64,000 nucleotides of DNA from S5-327 sp965116015 (GCA_965116015.1 OZ220477.1:496001-560000); one strand, 5' to 3'; counted from the stretch's first letter, positions 8,515 to 18,241 are shown. Translations and numbers: made by a program. The notes: generated from the letters alone by a model not told the origin.

Positions 8515-8868
8515 AGGGAGAGCGCCACTATACAGCTTGCGGCCGTGTTCTCCTGAACCTGTTCGCCTCGTGGAGCGGGGAACGCTTAGCGGGTTGGACT
8601 CTGCAAGGCGGGGACCAATCCGGAGCAGGGCGGCAGGCGCCGTCTATGTAATCGGTTGACCGCAGGGCGGAGGCGAGCGCCCCTGTTTTCTGCGGGAGCG
8701 CTGCGGCGAGGAGCGGGATGCTGCGGCGAGCGCGCGGTTTCCGGTTGCGCCGTGTGAGCGAGAACGCCTGATGGGGGCGACGTTGCTTGGCGTTGTTGCT
8801 GAGGGGGAAGGGATTTTGCGGGGCGGTACACTTGACCGCAGCGAGACTGCGGAACTGGAGGAGGCGGC
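8515..8868. other. Intergenic region without a supported gene
   Basis: This 354-base divergent region separates an MFS gene from an epimerase gene. I see no tRNA, repeat array or convincing protein. It must hold the promoters for both flanking genes, but no consensus-like -35/-10 pair stands out. Confidence 0.5.
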
Positions 8869-9786
8869 GTGAGGACTCTCGTTACCGGCGGGGCAGGGTT
8901 CATAGGCTCGCATATCGTTGACGCGCTTGTGGAGGCTGGGCATGAGGTTGCGCTTGTCGACGACTTCTCGACTGGGAAGCCGGCGTATGTCAGTTCCGGG
9001 GCCGTGGTCCACCAGGCCGATATCCGCGCTCCGGAGCTGGCGGCGGCGTTCGCCAACGCCTCGCCCGAGGTGGTTTTTCACGTTGCCGCGCACGCCAGCG
9101 TCAGCGAATCTGTGCGGGATCCTCAGCGGGACGCCGAGGTGAACGTTCTCGGCACGCTCAATGTGCTGAGGGAGTGCGCGGCGCACGGGGTTGGGAGGAT
9201 CGTGTTCAGCTCGACGGGCGGGGCGCTCTATGGCGAGCCCGAGCGGTTGCCTGCAGATGAGCGTCATCCGGCGCGCCCGCTGTCGCCGTATGGGGCGTCG
9301 AAGGCGTCGGGGGAGGCCTACGTCGCGGCGATGAGCCAGCTGGCCGGTATGCGATACGCCGTGCTGCGCTACGCCAACGTTTACGGGCCGCGGCAGGATC
9401 CGAACGGGGAGGCGGGAGTGGTTGCGATTTTCATTGGGTCTATGCTCGCGGGCAAGCAGCCGACGATCTATGGCGACGGTTTTCACGAACGCGACTATGT
9501 TTATGTCGACGATGTCGTGCGCGCCAATCTGCTTGCGATGGAGAGCGCCAGGGATGGCGCGTTCAACATCGGCACAGGCCGTGGGACGACAGTGCGGGAG
9601 GTGTTCGACGCGTGCGCGTCGGCGACGAGGTACGCGGGGGAGCCGCGCTACGCTCCGGAGCGGCAGGGGGATGTCCGGCGGGTCTACCTCGACGCGGCGC
9701 TGGCCGGGCGCGAGCTCGGCTGGCGCGCGGAGGTGGGGTTCGCGGAAGGAATCGCGAGAGTAGTGGCTGCGATGGGGCAGGGATAG
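8869..9786 (+). CDS. NAD-dependent epimerase/dehydratase (GalE-like extended SDR)
   Basis: A 305-residue extended short-chain dehydrogenase acting on nucleotide sugars. The NAD-binding motif is at the extreme N-terminus as VTGGAGFIGSHIVD. The catalytic Ser/Thr lies in FSSTGGALYGE, and the Tyr-Lys pair in YGASKASGE. The substrate-binding YANVYGPRQDP segment and the C-terminal ERDYVYVDDVV block match UDP-glucose 4-epimerase-like proteins. The GTG start at 8869 is preceded by a purine-rich GGAGGAGG-like site. It stands alone between divergent and downstream genes, so no polysaccharide pathway can be assigned. Confidence 0.88.
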   Translation: MRTLVTGGAGFIGSHIVDALVEAGHEVALVDDFSTGKPAYVSSGAVVHQADIRAPELAAAFANASPEVVFHVAAHASVSESVRDPQRDAEVNVLGTLNVLRECAAHGVGRIVFSSTGGALYGEPERLPADERHPARPLSPYGASKASGEAYVAAMSQLAGMRYAVLRYANVYGPRQDPNGEAGVVAIFIGSMLAGKQPTIYGDGFHERDYVYVDDVVRANLLAMESARDGAFNIGTGRGTTVREVFDACASATRYAGEPRYAPERQGDVRRVYLDAALAGRELGWRAEVGFAEGIARVVAAMGQG

Positions 9787-9849
9787 CCGGCCAGTGTGCG
9801 AAACCACGGCAGGAGACGCTCGTAGCGGCTGCGATGGGGCAGGGATAGC
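9765..9849 (+). repeat. 23-bp direct repeat at the 3' end of the epimerase gene
   Basis: The last bases of the epimerase gene including its stop (9765-9787, GGCTGCGATGGGGCAGGGAT and three more) recur exactly at 9827-9849, 62 bases further on. This looks like a local duplication that left part of the gene end downstream. Confidence 0.7.
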
Positions 9850-9937
9850 GCTCGGGGAGGGAGGGCGCAGGCCGCCAGGCGAGGGGGGCGGAGCGGCGTA
9901 TGGAGCGCGGTCGGGCATCCGGCGCGACAGATAGTCG

Positions 9938-9967
9938 TTGACCTTGGTGGGCGGGGCTTGCTAGAGT
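9938..9967 (+). promoter_or_regulatory. Putative sigma-70 promoter for the RND pump
   Basis: TTGACC (9938-9943) and TAGAGT (9962-9967) are separated by 18 bases, about 100 bases before the chosen RND start codon at 10066. Confidence 0.45.
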
Positions 9968-10065
9968 TTCAGTGAGATTATTCACAAATATGTCGCCGCC
10001 AGCTCACTTTGGAGACCTCTCCCGGGCAGTGCGTTGCGCAGAATCTCGGGAAAGGAGCCTCTCCA

Positions 10066-13000
10066 ATGATCTGGCCAACAGCCATCGCGTTGCGCCGCCC
10101 GTCCGTTGCCATCCTGACGATAATCCTGGTTCTGTTCGGGGGAGCGCTGTCGTACAGGGCCTTGCAGGTTGAGCTCTTTCCGCAGATTGAGTTCCCTCTT
10201 GTTACGGTGATTGCATCGTTTCCTTCGGCGGATCCGGAGGCGGTTGCGCGCGATGTCACGATTCCCATCGAGCGGGCTATCGATGGGGAAGAAGACTTGG
10301 AGCGGTTGCAGTCGACCTCTACGGAGGGCAACTCTGTTGTGCTCGCCACCTTCCGCTACGGCACGGATATGGCGGCGGCGCAGGCGCGCATACAGAGTGC
10401 GCTGAGCGCGCTGACGTTCCCGGATGGGGTGGAGGAGCCGACAGTTGGCCGCTTCAATGTGGACGCTTTTCCTATCATTCAGTTCGGCGTCGTTTCCGAG
10501 AGGCCCATAGCGGAAGTTCAGGGGATCGTAGAGGCCCTCATCGTCCCGGAGATCCAGGAGATTCCCGGTGTTCGGCTCGTCCGCTCGTCGGGCGGGCTGG
10601 AGAGGCAGGCGCGCATCGTCGCCGACGTGGAGAGGATGGCGGCCGAGGGCGTCAGCTTGCAGCAGGTGGCGCGCGCTCTGCGCGAGAACAACGTTACGTT
10701 GCCAGCCGGCTTGCTCTTCGACGGATCGCAGGTGGTGATTGCGCAGACGACGCACACGCTCTCGTCGCTCGAAGATCTGCGCGCCCTTGTTGTGGGCGCG
10801 AACGCGGACGGCTACGTATTGCTTGAGGATGTGGCGGATGTCTCTTTCGGGGAAGTTCGCTCTTCGGGCATCGCGCGCGTCAACGGCCAGGAGGGGCTCA
10901 TCTTCAACGTAACGAGGGAGCCTGAGGCGAACACGCTCGACGTAACTCTTGCGGTGAACGAGGCGCTTGACGCCGCCGACATCCCGGACGATGTGAACAT
11001 CGTTGTCGTTACCGACCAAGGGCCGGACATCCAGGCGCAAATCGATGCTCTGGTGAGGGAAGCCGGATTCGGCTTTCTCTTTGCGGTTTCCGTGGTGTTC
11101 GCGTTCATGCTCACGATCCGGCCCAGCTTCTTCCGGGGGCTGTTCACCACGCTTCGGCCAACGCTCGTGATTGCGCTGTCGATTCCCCTGAGCGTTTCCG
11201 CGGCCATTCTGCTGATGTTCTGGCAGGATATGACGCTGAACTTCATGACTCTTGGCGGGCTTGCCATATCGGTGGGGCGGGTGGTGGACGATTCCATCGT
11301 CGTGCTGGAGAACGTTTACCGGCACATTCAGGGGGGCCGGGAGCGATGGCGCGCCGCGTTGGAGGGCACTGCCGAGGTGGGCCCGGCCATTCTGGCGTCG
11401 ACTCTGACTACAGTGGTTGTTTTCTTGCCGCTGGCCTTCATTCAGGGTTTGGTGGGCGCCTTCTTCTTGCCTTTCGCGCTGACCGTGACCTTTGCCCTGC
11501 TGGCTTCGTTGCTGGTGGCGCTTACCGCCGTGCCGGTGCTGGGCGCGCTGCTGCTGCGCGTCGGCGACCTGCCGGAGGGCGCCGGCGACGAGGGGGAGAT
11601 TCTCTTGCAGGAGACGTGGCTGCAGCGCATATATCTGAGGGCACTGCGGTGGGCTCTGCGTCATCGGGTGATTACGCTTGCGGCTGCGGCGGCTCTCACA
11701 TTCGGCAGCCTGGGGCTTCTGGCGGTGATTCCTGTCAGCCTGTTTGGGGGCGGGGGAGACCGTTTCCTGCAGATTGATGTGAGCCTTCCTCCGGGATCCG
11801 GAGCGCAGCAGACGGCTGGCTCCCTCACCGATATCGAGGCGCGCATCGAGGAGGTCTCGGAGGTGTACAGCGCCACGGTGGGGGACGGAGACCTCACGTT
11901 CGGCGGGGCCTTCGGGAGCGAACAGGCCGTGATTTTTGCGCAGCTGAAGGACGACGCTCCGGAGGGCATTGCCGAGACGCTCCGCATGGAGCTGGAGCAG
12001 CCAGGGAGGCAGGTGCGCGTGGCCGAGATTTCGGACGGTCCGCCTACGGGGGGGGTCGAGATCTTCGTTACGGGTCCGGACTATGAGGACATCGCCGCTG
12101 TAACCCGCGAATTGGCGGCCTCTATCGCCGATGTGGAAGGAGTCGTCAATCTTGAAAGCAATGTAACGCAGGCGAGGCCGACATTGGCTGTGCAGGTGGA
12201 CCCTGCGAAGGCTGCTTCGATCGGACTGACTACGCAACAGGTAGGGCTGCAGATCAGCCAATTCCTCATCGGTCAGCGCGTAACCTCGATCACGGTGGAC
12301 GGCGAGATTATCGATGTCACGCTTTCCGGCGATCCGCGGGCAATCGGCAGTGTTGAGCAACTGCGCTCGCTGGTGATTACGGGGCCCGGAGGATCGGCGT
12401 CGCTGGGGGAGATTGCCGACCCTGTGGTGCGCGATGGGGAGGTGACGATAAGCCGCACGGACGGGCAGCGCTCGGCTACGATCACCGGGGATATCGTTGC
12501 GGACGATATCCAGGTTGTTCAGCGGGACGTGGATGAACGGATCGCGGCTTTGTCGCTGCCGCCGGGGGTTGCGATTGTAAGCGGGGGCATCTTCGCGGAT
12601 GTGGAAGAGGGCTTCCAGGCTATCTTCGTGTCGATGGCTGTAGGCGTCGTGCTGGTGTATCTCGTGATGGTCGCCAGCCTTGGGAGTCTGCGGAACCCCT
12701 TCGTGATTCTGCTGACGCTGCCCCTGGCGCTGGTCGGCGTGCTGACGTCGCTTGCCATCACGGATCGGTCGCTGGGGCTTGCCGCGATGATGGGCATTCT
12801 GTTGACGATCGGCATCGTCGTAACCAACGCTATCGTGCTCATTGCATTTGTGGAGCAGCAGCGGGCGCGGGGTCTGAGCGTCCAGGACGCGTTGCTATCG
12901 GGGGCGCGGGTGCGTTTGCGTCCGATTCTGATGACGGCGATCACCACGAGCTTCGCGCTGGTTCCTCTGGCGGTGGCGGCTGAGGGTAGCGGGGGGATCA

Positions 13001-13167
13001 TCAGCGCGGAGTTGGCCACTGTGGTAATCGGGGGGTTGACCAGTTCCACGGGGCTTACGTTGCTGGTGTTACCGATCGTTTACATCATCTTCAACGAGAG
13101 CATTCCCAAGCTCGTAGGCCGCATCCTGCGCCGGCCTTCCGCCAGTTCACAGGCGGGGGAGGCTTAG
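10066..13167 (+). CDS. Efflux RND transporter permease (AcrB superfamily, SwrC-like)
   Basis: A 1,033-residue proton-driven efflux permease with the two-fold RND plan. TM1 (about residues 10-30) is followed by a large porter domain, TM2-6 around 335-500, a second porter domain and a C-terminal TM block. The proton-relay pair in TM4 is present as VVDDSIVVLENV, with Asp at 408 and 409. In TM10 the position of AcrB Lys940 is Thr (GIVVTNAIVLI), as I recall for Gram-positive SwrC/YerP-type pumps. I chose ATG 10066 because AAAGGAG lies 8 bases upstream. No membrane-fusion protein or TolC-like gene adjoins it, which fits a cell without an outer membrane. Substrates could be hydrophobic drugs or lipopeptides. 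Confidence 0.92.
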   Translation: MIWPTAIALRRPSVAILTIILVLFGGALSYRALQVELFPQIEFPLVTVIASFPSADPEAVARDVTIPIERAIDGEEDLERLQSTSTEGNSVVLATFRYGTDMAAAQARIQSALSALTFPDGVEEPTVGRFNVDAFPIIQFGVVSERPIAEVQGIVEALIVPEIQEIPGVRLVRSSGGLERQARIVADVERMAAEGVSLQQVARALRENNVTLPAGLLFDGSQVVIAQTTHTLSSLEDLRALVVGANADGYVLLEDVADVSFGEVRSSGIARVNGQEGLIFNVTREPEANTLDVTLAVNEALDAADIPDDVNIVVVTDQGPDIQAQIDALVREAGFGFLFAVSVVFAFMLTIRPSFFRGLFTTLRPTLVIALSIPLSVSAAILLMFWQDMTLNFMTLGGLAISVGRVVDDSIVVLENVYRHIQGGRERWRAALEGTAEVGPAILASTLTTVVVFLPLAFIQGLVGAFFLPFALTVTFALLASLLVALTAVPVLGALLLRVGDLPEGAGDEGEILLQETWLQRIYLRALRWALRHRVITLAAAAALTFGSLGLLAVIPVSLFGGGGDRFLQIDVSLPPGSGAQQTAGSLTDIEARIEEVSEVYSATVGDGDLTFGGAFGSEQAVIFAQLKDDAPEGIAETLRMELEQPGRQVRVAEISDGPPTGGVEIFVTGPDYEDIAAVTRELAASIADVEGVVNLESNVTQARPTLAVQVDPAKAASIGLTTQQVGLQISQFLIGQRVTSITVDGEIIDVTLSGDPRAIGSVEQLRSLVITGPGGSASLGEIADPVVRDGEVTISRTDGQRSATITGDIVADDIQVVQRDVDERIAALSLPPGVAIVSGGIFADVEEGFQAIFVSMAVGVVLVYLVMVASLGSLRNPFVILLTLPLALVGVLTSLAITDRSLGLAAMMGILLTIGIVVTNAIVLIAFVEQQRARGLSVQDALLSGARVRLRPILMTAITTSFALVPLAVAAEGSGGIISAELATVVIGGLTSSTGLTLLVLPIVYIIFNESIPKLVGRILRRPSASSQAGEA

Positions 13168-13179
13168 AGAGGCGCGTGG

Positions 13180-13205
13180 GGCGCCGCCCGCTAGCGGGCG
13201 GCGCC
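13180..13205. terminator. 26-bp perfect GC palindrome, likely bidirectional terminator hairpin
   Basis: The 26 bases form a perfect palindrome: an 11-bp all-GC stem closes on CTAG. It lies 12 bases after the RND stop and about 60 bases before the stop of the convergent epimerase gene, so both transcripts would carry the hairpin. No U-tract follows, so termination would have to rely on the hairpin alone or on Rho. Confidence 0.6.
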
Positions 13206-13265
13206 TGCGTCATCGGGTGGTTCGGCGAGAGGATCGCTTCCCTCGATGCAAGGCGCTCCCTAGCG

Positions 13266-14247
13266 CTACAGGACTCCCAACTCCAGGCGCTCCGTCCATT
13301 CCACCCAGTCGCGCACAGCCGCTTCCGGGTCGTATAGCGGCTCGTATCCTAATTCCCGGCGCGCTCGGCTGATGTCCAGAACGAAGTACCCTCGGGGCCC
13401 GAGCCCGCGCGGATCGAGTCCCGAGCCCACTTCGATCTCCGCGTTGGGGATGACGGCGCGCACACTGTTTGCGAAGTCGCGCAGCGTGTACGTGCGTCCG
13501 CTCCCGATATGGAACACTGAGCTCTCGAACCCCTTCACTGTGCAGGCGAGCGCTACGCTCCGCGCTACGTCGCGCGCATACGTCAGGTCCAGTCGCTGGT
13601 CGCCGCCGCGCGGAATCACCGTCGGCTTTCCCGCCATCGCATTGCGAATCATCTCTGTCCAGACGACGTTGTGTCTCCCGTGGCGCTCCGCCCCTTTCCC
13701 GATGCCGTAGATCGCCGCGAAGCGCAGCGCGGCGATCTCGATGCCGTACAGCCTCCGGTATTGGACGCCCATTAGCTCCGAGGCGACTTTCGCCGCTCCG
13801 TAGACGCTGGATAGCGGATACGCCGGATGTGTTTCGTCCACAGGGCGGAGCTCCGGCTCCAGGCTCTCGTCAGCGACTGGCGACAGCGCCCCGATTGAAC
13901 TGGTGAACACGACACGCCCGGCGCCCGCGCGCCGCGCCGCCTCCAGCACGTACACGGTCGCCAGGGCATTCACGGAGAACCCGGCTACGGGGTCGGCGTC
14001 AGCGGCGTCAGGGTACACGGCCGCCAGATGGCAGATGCGCTCTATGCGGTGGGACTCGCATGCTTTGAACCAGCTGCTCCAGCGAGGTTGCGTCTCCCTT
14101 GACGAACGCGAACGAGTCGCTCACGTCCCGGAGCAGCGAGAAGTCCGTGCGGTTGTCGAACACGACGGGCTCGTGTCCCATTGCGAGCAACTCTCGAATG
14201 ACCCAGCACCCATTTACGCCAAGCCCGCCTGTAACGAGGACCCGCAT
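13266..14247 (-). pseudogene. NAD-dependent epimerase/dehydratase, interrupted by a one-base frameshift
   Basis: An extended-SDR nucleotide-sugar epimerase split into two frames. The N-terminal part starts at ATG 14247 with MRVLVTGGLGVNG and runs through the NAD-binding domain to LEQLVQ. After one extra base in the run at 14064-14066 the protein continues in a second frame as ACESHRIERICHLAAVYP. That frame carries the Ser motif (FTSSIGALSP), the YxxxK (YGAAKVASE) and the C-terminus. Both halves are fully conserved on either side, so a sequencing or assembly error in a short homopolymer is as likely as recent inactivation. It is convergent with the RND gene and just downstream of hyuB on the same strand. 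Confidence 0.8.
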
Positions 14248-14262
14248 ACGTTTTCCCAAGCC

Positions 14263-15954
14263 TCAAACGGCTACTGCCGCCGCCGCCTCGTCAGTTGTAA
14301 GGCCGTACACCGCGCGTGCTGTCTCTCGGGAGATGTAGCCGTTCCGCAGATCTGAGACGACGCGCTGCCGCTCGCGGGAGCGGGGGTCGCCTACGCCTCC
14401 GGCAGACGCTGTTTCCATCCTCACGACGTCTCCGGGCTCCAGCGCGATGTTGGAGATCAGGCCGTAGCGCTCCTGCTCTCTGTCTGTGCCGGGGTTCATA
14501 ATGATGCGTCCTGGCCGGCCGCTCCCGCCGCCATCTACGCCGTGAGCCGGAACCAGCGTCCGCGGCGCGCCGCCTGCGTACTGCGCCGCCGACCGCACAC
14601 GGTACTCGCGCCGGAGCGCGAGGCCGCCACGGTACTCGCCCGCGCCGCCGGAGTCGCGTATGAGGTTGAATTGCTGCATATCGACATCGAACTCTGATTC
14701 GATGATCTCTACGCCCGTGTACTTCGCCCCGCCTGTCCACGAGTGCGCGACGCCTGTCCATCCGTCGCCGCCGGCGTGGGCTCCGTTGCCGGCGACGATG
14801 ATTTCGTATTGCACGTACCGCTTTGCGGCAGGCCCGGATGTTCCGAGCACGAGCAGACCGGAACCGCTGTTGTGCGCGACTGCAGGGCGTCCGGCGATCT
14901 TGCTCAGCGCCTCGAACACCACATCCTCGACTACGGGCATCGTCATTGAATAGAACCCTACGGGAGCAGGGAACGCTGGGCAGATCACGCTTCCTTCTCG
15001 ATAGAGGCATTCAACAGCCCGCGACAGCCCGTAGTTGTTCGGGATGTCCGCGCCCATCATCGCGATCGCGCCAAAGTTCACCATTCCACGCACGAAGGGG
15101 GGCCGAACGTTAACGGGGCCGATCGACTGGTCTCCCGATCCGCGGAAATCGACCACCAGCCGGTCGCCTTCCTTGACGACTGCTACGTGGATTCGCACCG
15201 TCTCCTTCGGGTTCGCGATGTCGTCGATAAACGCTTCCGCCTCCGCTGCGCCGTCCGGCCATCCGGCGATGATTTGGCGCGCGCGCATCTCTGTTCGCTC
15301 GCCTAGCCCGCGGAACGACGCCAGCAGCGCGTCTTTCCCGTACGTTGCCGTCATATCTCCCAGGCGCCGCACGCCGATGCTCCAAAGGGCGCCTGCTTGG
15401 GCTTCCAGGTCGCCGAGCACTAACTCCGGAGTTCGCGTGTTTGCTCGCAGAAACTGGACGACTTCCCGGTGCAGCTTCCGTTTGCGCATAAGCTGCACCG
15501 GCAGGATGGAAAGCCCTTCTCCGAAGATGTCCCGCGCGATCGCGTTCCGCGAACCTGGAGATTGCCCTCCGATGTCCACCTTGTGGCCCATACTTGCGCA
15601 GAAGGCGATCACTTCGCCGTCTGCGAACACGGGCGTCACCACGACCATATCGTTCGGGTGTGGGCATCCGGAGTAGTAGGGATGGTTCGTGAGGAAGCAG
15701 TCTCCCTCTTCCATAGAGGCGATGTCGTAGAACTGCAACACGCCCTGTACGCAGTCCGGGTACGCTCCGAGGTGGGTGGGCAGCGGCGAGCGCTGCCCTA
15801 CGACATTCCCGTCGCGGTCTGTGATTCCCGCCGAGAAGTCGTGCGACTCGCGGATGATTGTCGAGTAGCCTGTGCGCAGCACCGCCGCCTGCATCTCGCG
15901 CACGATTCCGTCCAACCGCGCGCGTATCACTTCCTGTGTGATGACATCGGTCAT
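14263..15954 (-). CDS. Hydantoinase B/oxoprolinase family protein (HyuB, copy 1)
   Basis: A 563-residue B (beta) subunit of the HyuA/HyuB family, which includes N-methylhydantoinase, 5-oxoprolinase and acetone/acetophenone carboxylases. These use ATP or phosphoryl activation to open amide rings or carboxylate ketones. Hallmarks are IIRESHDFSAGITDRDGN near the N-terminus, NHPYYSGCPHPNDM around residues 90-105 and a C-terminal GGVGDPR segment. I chose the ATG at 15954 because AAGGAG lies 8 bases upstream. It is divergent from hyuA at 16133, with both promoters in the shared 178-base gap. Two further HyuB paralogues lie about 8-10 kb away. The substrate is unknown. Confidence 0.9.
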   Translation of the reverse strand: MTDVITQEVIRARLDGIVREMQAAVLRTGYSTIIRESHDFSAGITDRDGNVVGQRSPLPTHLGAYPDCVQGVLQFYDIASMEEGDCFLTNHPYYSGCPHPNDMVVVTPVFADGEVIAFCASMGHKVDIGGQSPGSRNAIARDIFGEGLSILPVQLMRKRKLHREVVQFLRANTRTPELVLGDLEAQAGALWSIGVRRLGDMTATYGKDALLASFRGLGERTEMRARQIIAGWPDGAAEAEAFIDDIANPKETVRIHVAVVKEGDRLVVDFRGSGDQSIGPVNVRPPFVRGMVNFGAIAMMGADIPNNYGLSRAVECLYREGSVICPAFPAPVGFYSMTMPVVEDVVFEALSKIAGRPAVAHNSGSGLLVLGTSGPAAKRYVQYEIIVAGNGAHAGGDGWTGVAHSWTGGAKYTGVEIIESEFDVDMQQFNLIRDSGGAGEYRGGLALRREYRVRSAAQYAGGAPRTLVPAHGVDGGGSGRPGRIIMNPGTDREQERYGLISNIALEPGDVVRMETASAGGVGDPRSRERQRVVSDLRNGYISRETARAVYGLTTDEAAAAVAV

Positions 15955-15988
15955 AGGTGGGGCTCCTTGCGGCGCTGAAGGTGTCGAT

Positions 15989-16017
15989 AAGCTATGCGGG
16001 CGTCTTGAGCGTGTCAA
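15989..16017 (-). promoter_or_regulatory. Sigma-70-type promoter for hyuB copy 1
   Basis: On the minus strand, TTGACA (16012-16017) and TAGCTT (15989-15994) are separated by 17 bases, 34 bases ahead of the start codon at 15954. The -35 is a perfect match to consensus. Confidence 0.65.
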
Positions 16018-16054
16018 TCACGGCGCCGTGAGTCGAGCGCTGGTTGCGCGCTCG

Positions 16055-16083
16055 TTGCCAGATGCTGCGGCCTCCGATATAGT
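16055..16083 (+). promoter_or_regulatory. Sigma-70-type promoter for hyuA
   Basis: TTGCCA (16055-16060) and TATAGT (16078-16083) with 17 bases between, 49 bases before the hyuA start. Its -35 begins about 37 bases from the hyuB -35, so the two promoters are back to back and could share a regulator. Confidence 0.6.
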
Positions 16084-16132
16084 CGCCGGGATTGTTCGGG
16101 ACTCACGCCTTGCAGGAGAGCGCAGCTCCGCT

Positions 16133-18181
16133 ATGAAAACCGTCGCCGTTGACACCGGGGGGACGTTCACCGACATGGTCGTGTTCGAGCATGAGACTGG
16201 CGAGGTGGAAGTCCTGAAAACTCCGTCGACTCCGCACGACCCGGGGCAGGCCACCATTGATGGGTTGTCGGAGCTCATCGACGGCAACCTTGAGGCTTCG
16301 AGCGTGTCTTCCTTTGTTCATGGCACTACTGTGGGCACGAACATTCTTGTTCAGGACAAGGGCGCGCGGGTGGGGCTTCTGATAACTGACGGCTTCAGCG
16401 GCGTCAACGATATCTGGCATATTCCCCGATTCGGCAGCGACCTGGCTGACATCTACGTTGAGAAGAACCCGCCTGTCGAGCCGTGGCTGCGCGAGGAGGT
16501 TGTCGAGCGCGTCGACTTTCGGGGGAATGTCAGGAAGCCACTCGATGTCGACCAGGCCCGGGATGCTGTTAAACGCCTCAAGAAGAAGGGCGCGGAGTCT
16601 GTCGCGGTTGTTCTCCTCTTCTCGTTTCTCAACCCCAGTCATGAGCGGGCCCTTGGGGAGATGATCCGCGAGGAGTTCCCGGATGGGTCGGTTTCCCTTT
16701 CTTCCGACATACTCCCGCAGATACGCGAGTTTCCACGTCTCAGCGCGACTGTCGCCAACGCCCGGCTGGCGCCAGCTATGACCGAGTACCTCGGCAAGCT
16801 CGCGGAGGGTCTTCGGAGGCTCGGGGTCGCCACCGAGCAGTTGTATGTGATGCAGAGCAACGGGGGAGTCGCCAAGCTCACCAGCGTTATTCCCATCACG
16901 ACGCTCCTTTCAGGGCCGTGCGCCGGTTCGGAGGCGGGGATGCAGATTGCCGCTGCGGCGGGATTCTCCAACATGGTCTCCTTTGATATGGGAGGCACGA
17001 GCAGCGACATTGCGCTTGGGGAGAATGGGAGAGTCCTCGAGCAGACCTCTGTTCTCATCGGCGACTGGGAGATTGCGGCGCCGATGCTGATGATTAACAC
17101 CATTGGCGCCGGCGGCGGGACGATTGCGTGGGTCGACGGCGGGGGGGCGCTGCAGGTTGGGCCTCACAGCGCAGGGGCAGTTCCGGGCCCTGTCGCCTAC
17201 GACGCGGGCGGAACTCAGCCCACCGTTACCGACGCCAATCTCATCCTTGGGTTCCTTCACCCTGAGCATCTGCTTGGGGGGAAGGTGAAGACCAACAAGG
17301 GCAAGGCGCACGAGGCAATCGCCGATATGGGGGCAGCCCTGGGAATCGACCCATTGGCGACAGCCGAGGGCATCATCCGCATCGTCAACGCCAAGATGGA
17401 GGAGGGGATACGAGAGGTCTCCACCGAACGCGGCTACGATCTCCGCGATTTTGTTCTTGTCGCGTTCGGGGGCGCGGGTCCTGTCCATGCCGCCCGCCTC
17501 GCCGCAGACCTGGGGGTTAGCAAGGTCGTTATACCGCCTATGCCTGGCGTCAGCTCCGCCTTGGGGCTGATCATGGCAGACCCGCGAAGGGACTTCGTTC
17601 GATCGCGGCTGCGGGGGCTTGACGAGCTCACGGCCGGGGAGCTTGGGGGGGTCTTCTCGTCTCTTCGGGATCAGGCGCGGAACGAGTTCATCGCCGACGG
17701 TTTCGACGAGGAGGCTATCGCCTTCGCCTTCTCTATCGATCTTCGCTATCAGGGGCAGGGCTACGAGCTCAATGTCGCGGCGGGGGATTCCGTCGAGCTT
17801 TCCCCGGAAGCCGTCGCCGGCATACGCGAGCGATTCGACCAGGCTCATGAGCAGCTCTTTGGGCACAGTGCGGCGACTGAGCCCGTCGAGGCGGTCAATT
17901 ACCGCGTCCGCGCTACGGTGCGCGTTCCCAAGTTTGCGATGAAGCGATATGAGCCGGCGCAGCATCCTCTCGAGGACGCGAGGAGCGGCGAACGCGAGGT
18001 TTACTTCGACCGCGCATCCGGAATTACCTCGACGCCTGTTTACGATCGCGCTCAACTCGCGCCTGGCCACGAGATTCAGGGTCCGGCCATCGTTGAACAG
18101 CTCGACAGCACGACTGTTGTCTACCCTGGCCAGCGCGCCATCGTCGACGGCTATCGGAATCTCGTCATCGACGCGGTATGA
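16133..18181 (+). CDS. Hydantoinase A/oxoprolinase family protein (HyuA)
   Basis: A 682-residue A (alpha) subunit with an actin/Hsp70-type ATPase fold. The N-terminal nucleotide motif is VDTGGTFTDMVVFE (Hydant_A_N). A second phosphate loop, SFDMGGTSSDIAL, opens the hydantoinase A domain at about residues 283-295, and VAFGGAGPVHA follows further on. The A subunit supplies ATP-dependent activation and the B subunits form the rest of the active site. I chose ATG 16133, with AGGAG 14 bases upstream, a rather long spacing; upstream in-frame codons have no family similarity. The gene is divergent from hyuB copy 1 and precedes an ABC importer and two more hyuB genes. It is the only A subunit for three B subunits in the window. 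Confidence 0.92.
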   Translation: MKTVAVDTGGTFTDMVVFEHETGEVEVLKTPSTPHDPGQATIDGLSELIDGNLEASSVSSFVHGTTVGTNILVQDKGARVGLLITDGFSGVNDIWHIPRFGSDLADIYVEKNPPVEPWLREEVVERVDFRGNVRKPLDVDQARDAVKRLKKKGAESVAVVLLFSFLNPSHERALGEMIREEFPDGSVSLSSDILPQIREFPRLSATVANARLAPAMTEYLGKLAEGLRRLGVATEQLYVMQSNGGVAKLTSVIPITTLLSGPCAGSEAGMQIAAAAGFSNMVSFDMGGTSSDIALGENGRVLEQTSVLIGDWEIAAPMLMINTIGAGGGTIAWVDGGGALQVGPHSAGAVPGPVAYDAGGTQPTVTDANLILGFLHPEHLLGGKVKTNKGKAHEAIADMGAALGIDPLATAEGIIRIVNAKMEEGIREVSTERGYDLRDFVLVAFGGAGPVHAARLAADLGVSKVVIPPMPGVSSALGLIMADPRRDFVRSRLRGLDELTAGELGGVFSSLRDQARNEFIADGFDEEAIAFAFSIDLRYQGQGYELNVAAGDSVELSPEAVAGIRERFDQAHEQLFGHSAATEPVEAVNYRVRATVRVPKFAMKRYEPAQHPLEDARSGEREVYFDRASGITSTPVYDRAQLAPGHEIQGPAIVEQLDSTTVVYPGQRAIVDGYRNLVIDAV

Positions 18182-18210
18182 CGCAAGGCCAAAGGGAGGG
18201 CGAAAGAGGG

Positions 18211-18241
18211 AGGCGCAGGTCCGCAAAGGCTGGCTGCGCCT
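18211..18241 (+). terminator. Possible hairpin terminator after hyuA
   Basis: AGGCGCAG and CTGCGCCT form an 8-bp stem with a 15-base loop, 29 bases after the hyuA stop. The last base overlaps the -35 of the next promoter. There is no U-tract, so this is only suggestive. Confidence 0.3.

Noticed and set aside
9982..12360. Minus-strand open frame of 792 codons
   Set aside because: It is antisense to the well-supported RND pump gene, with Arg/His-rich low-complexity translation.
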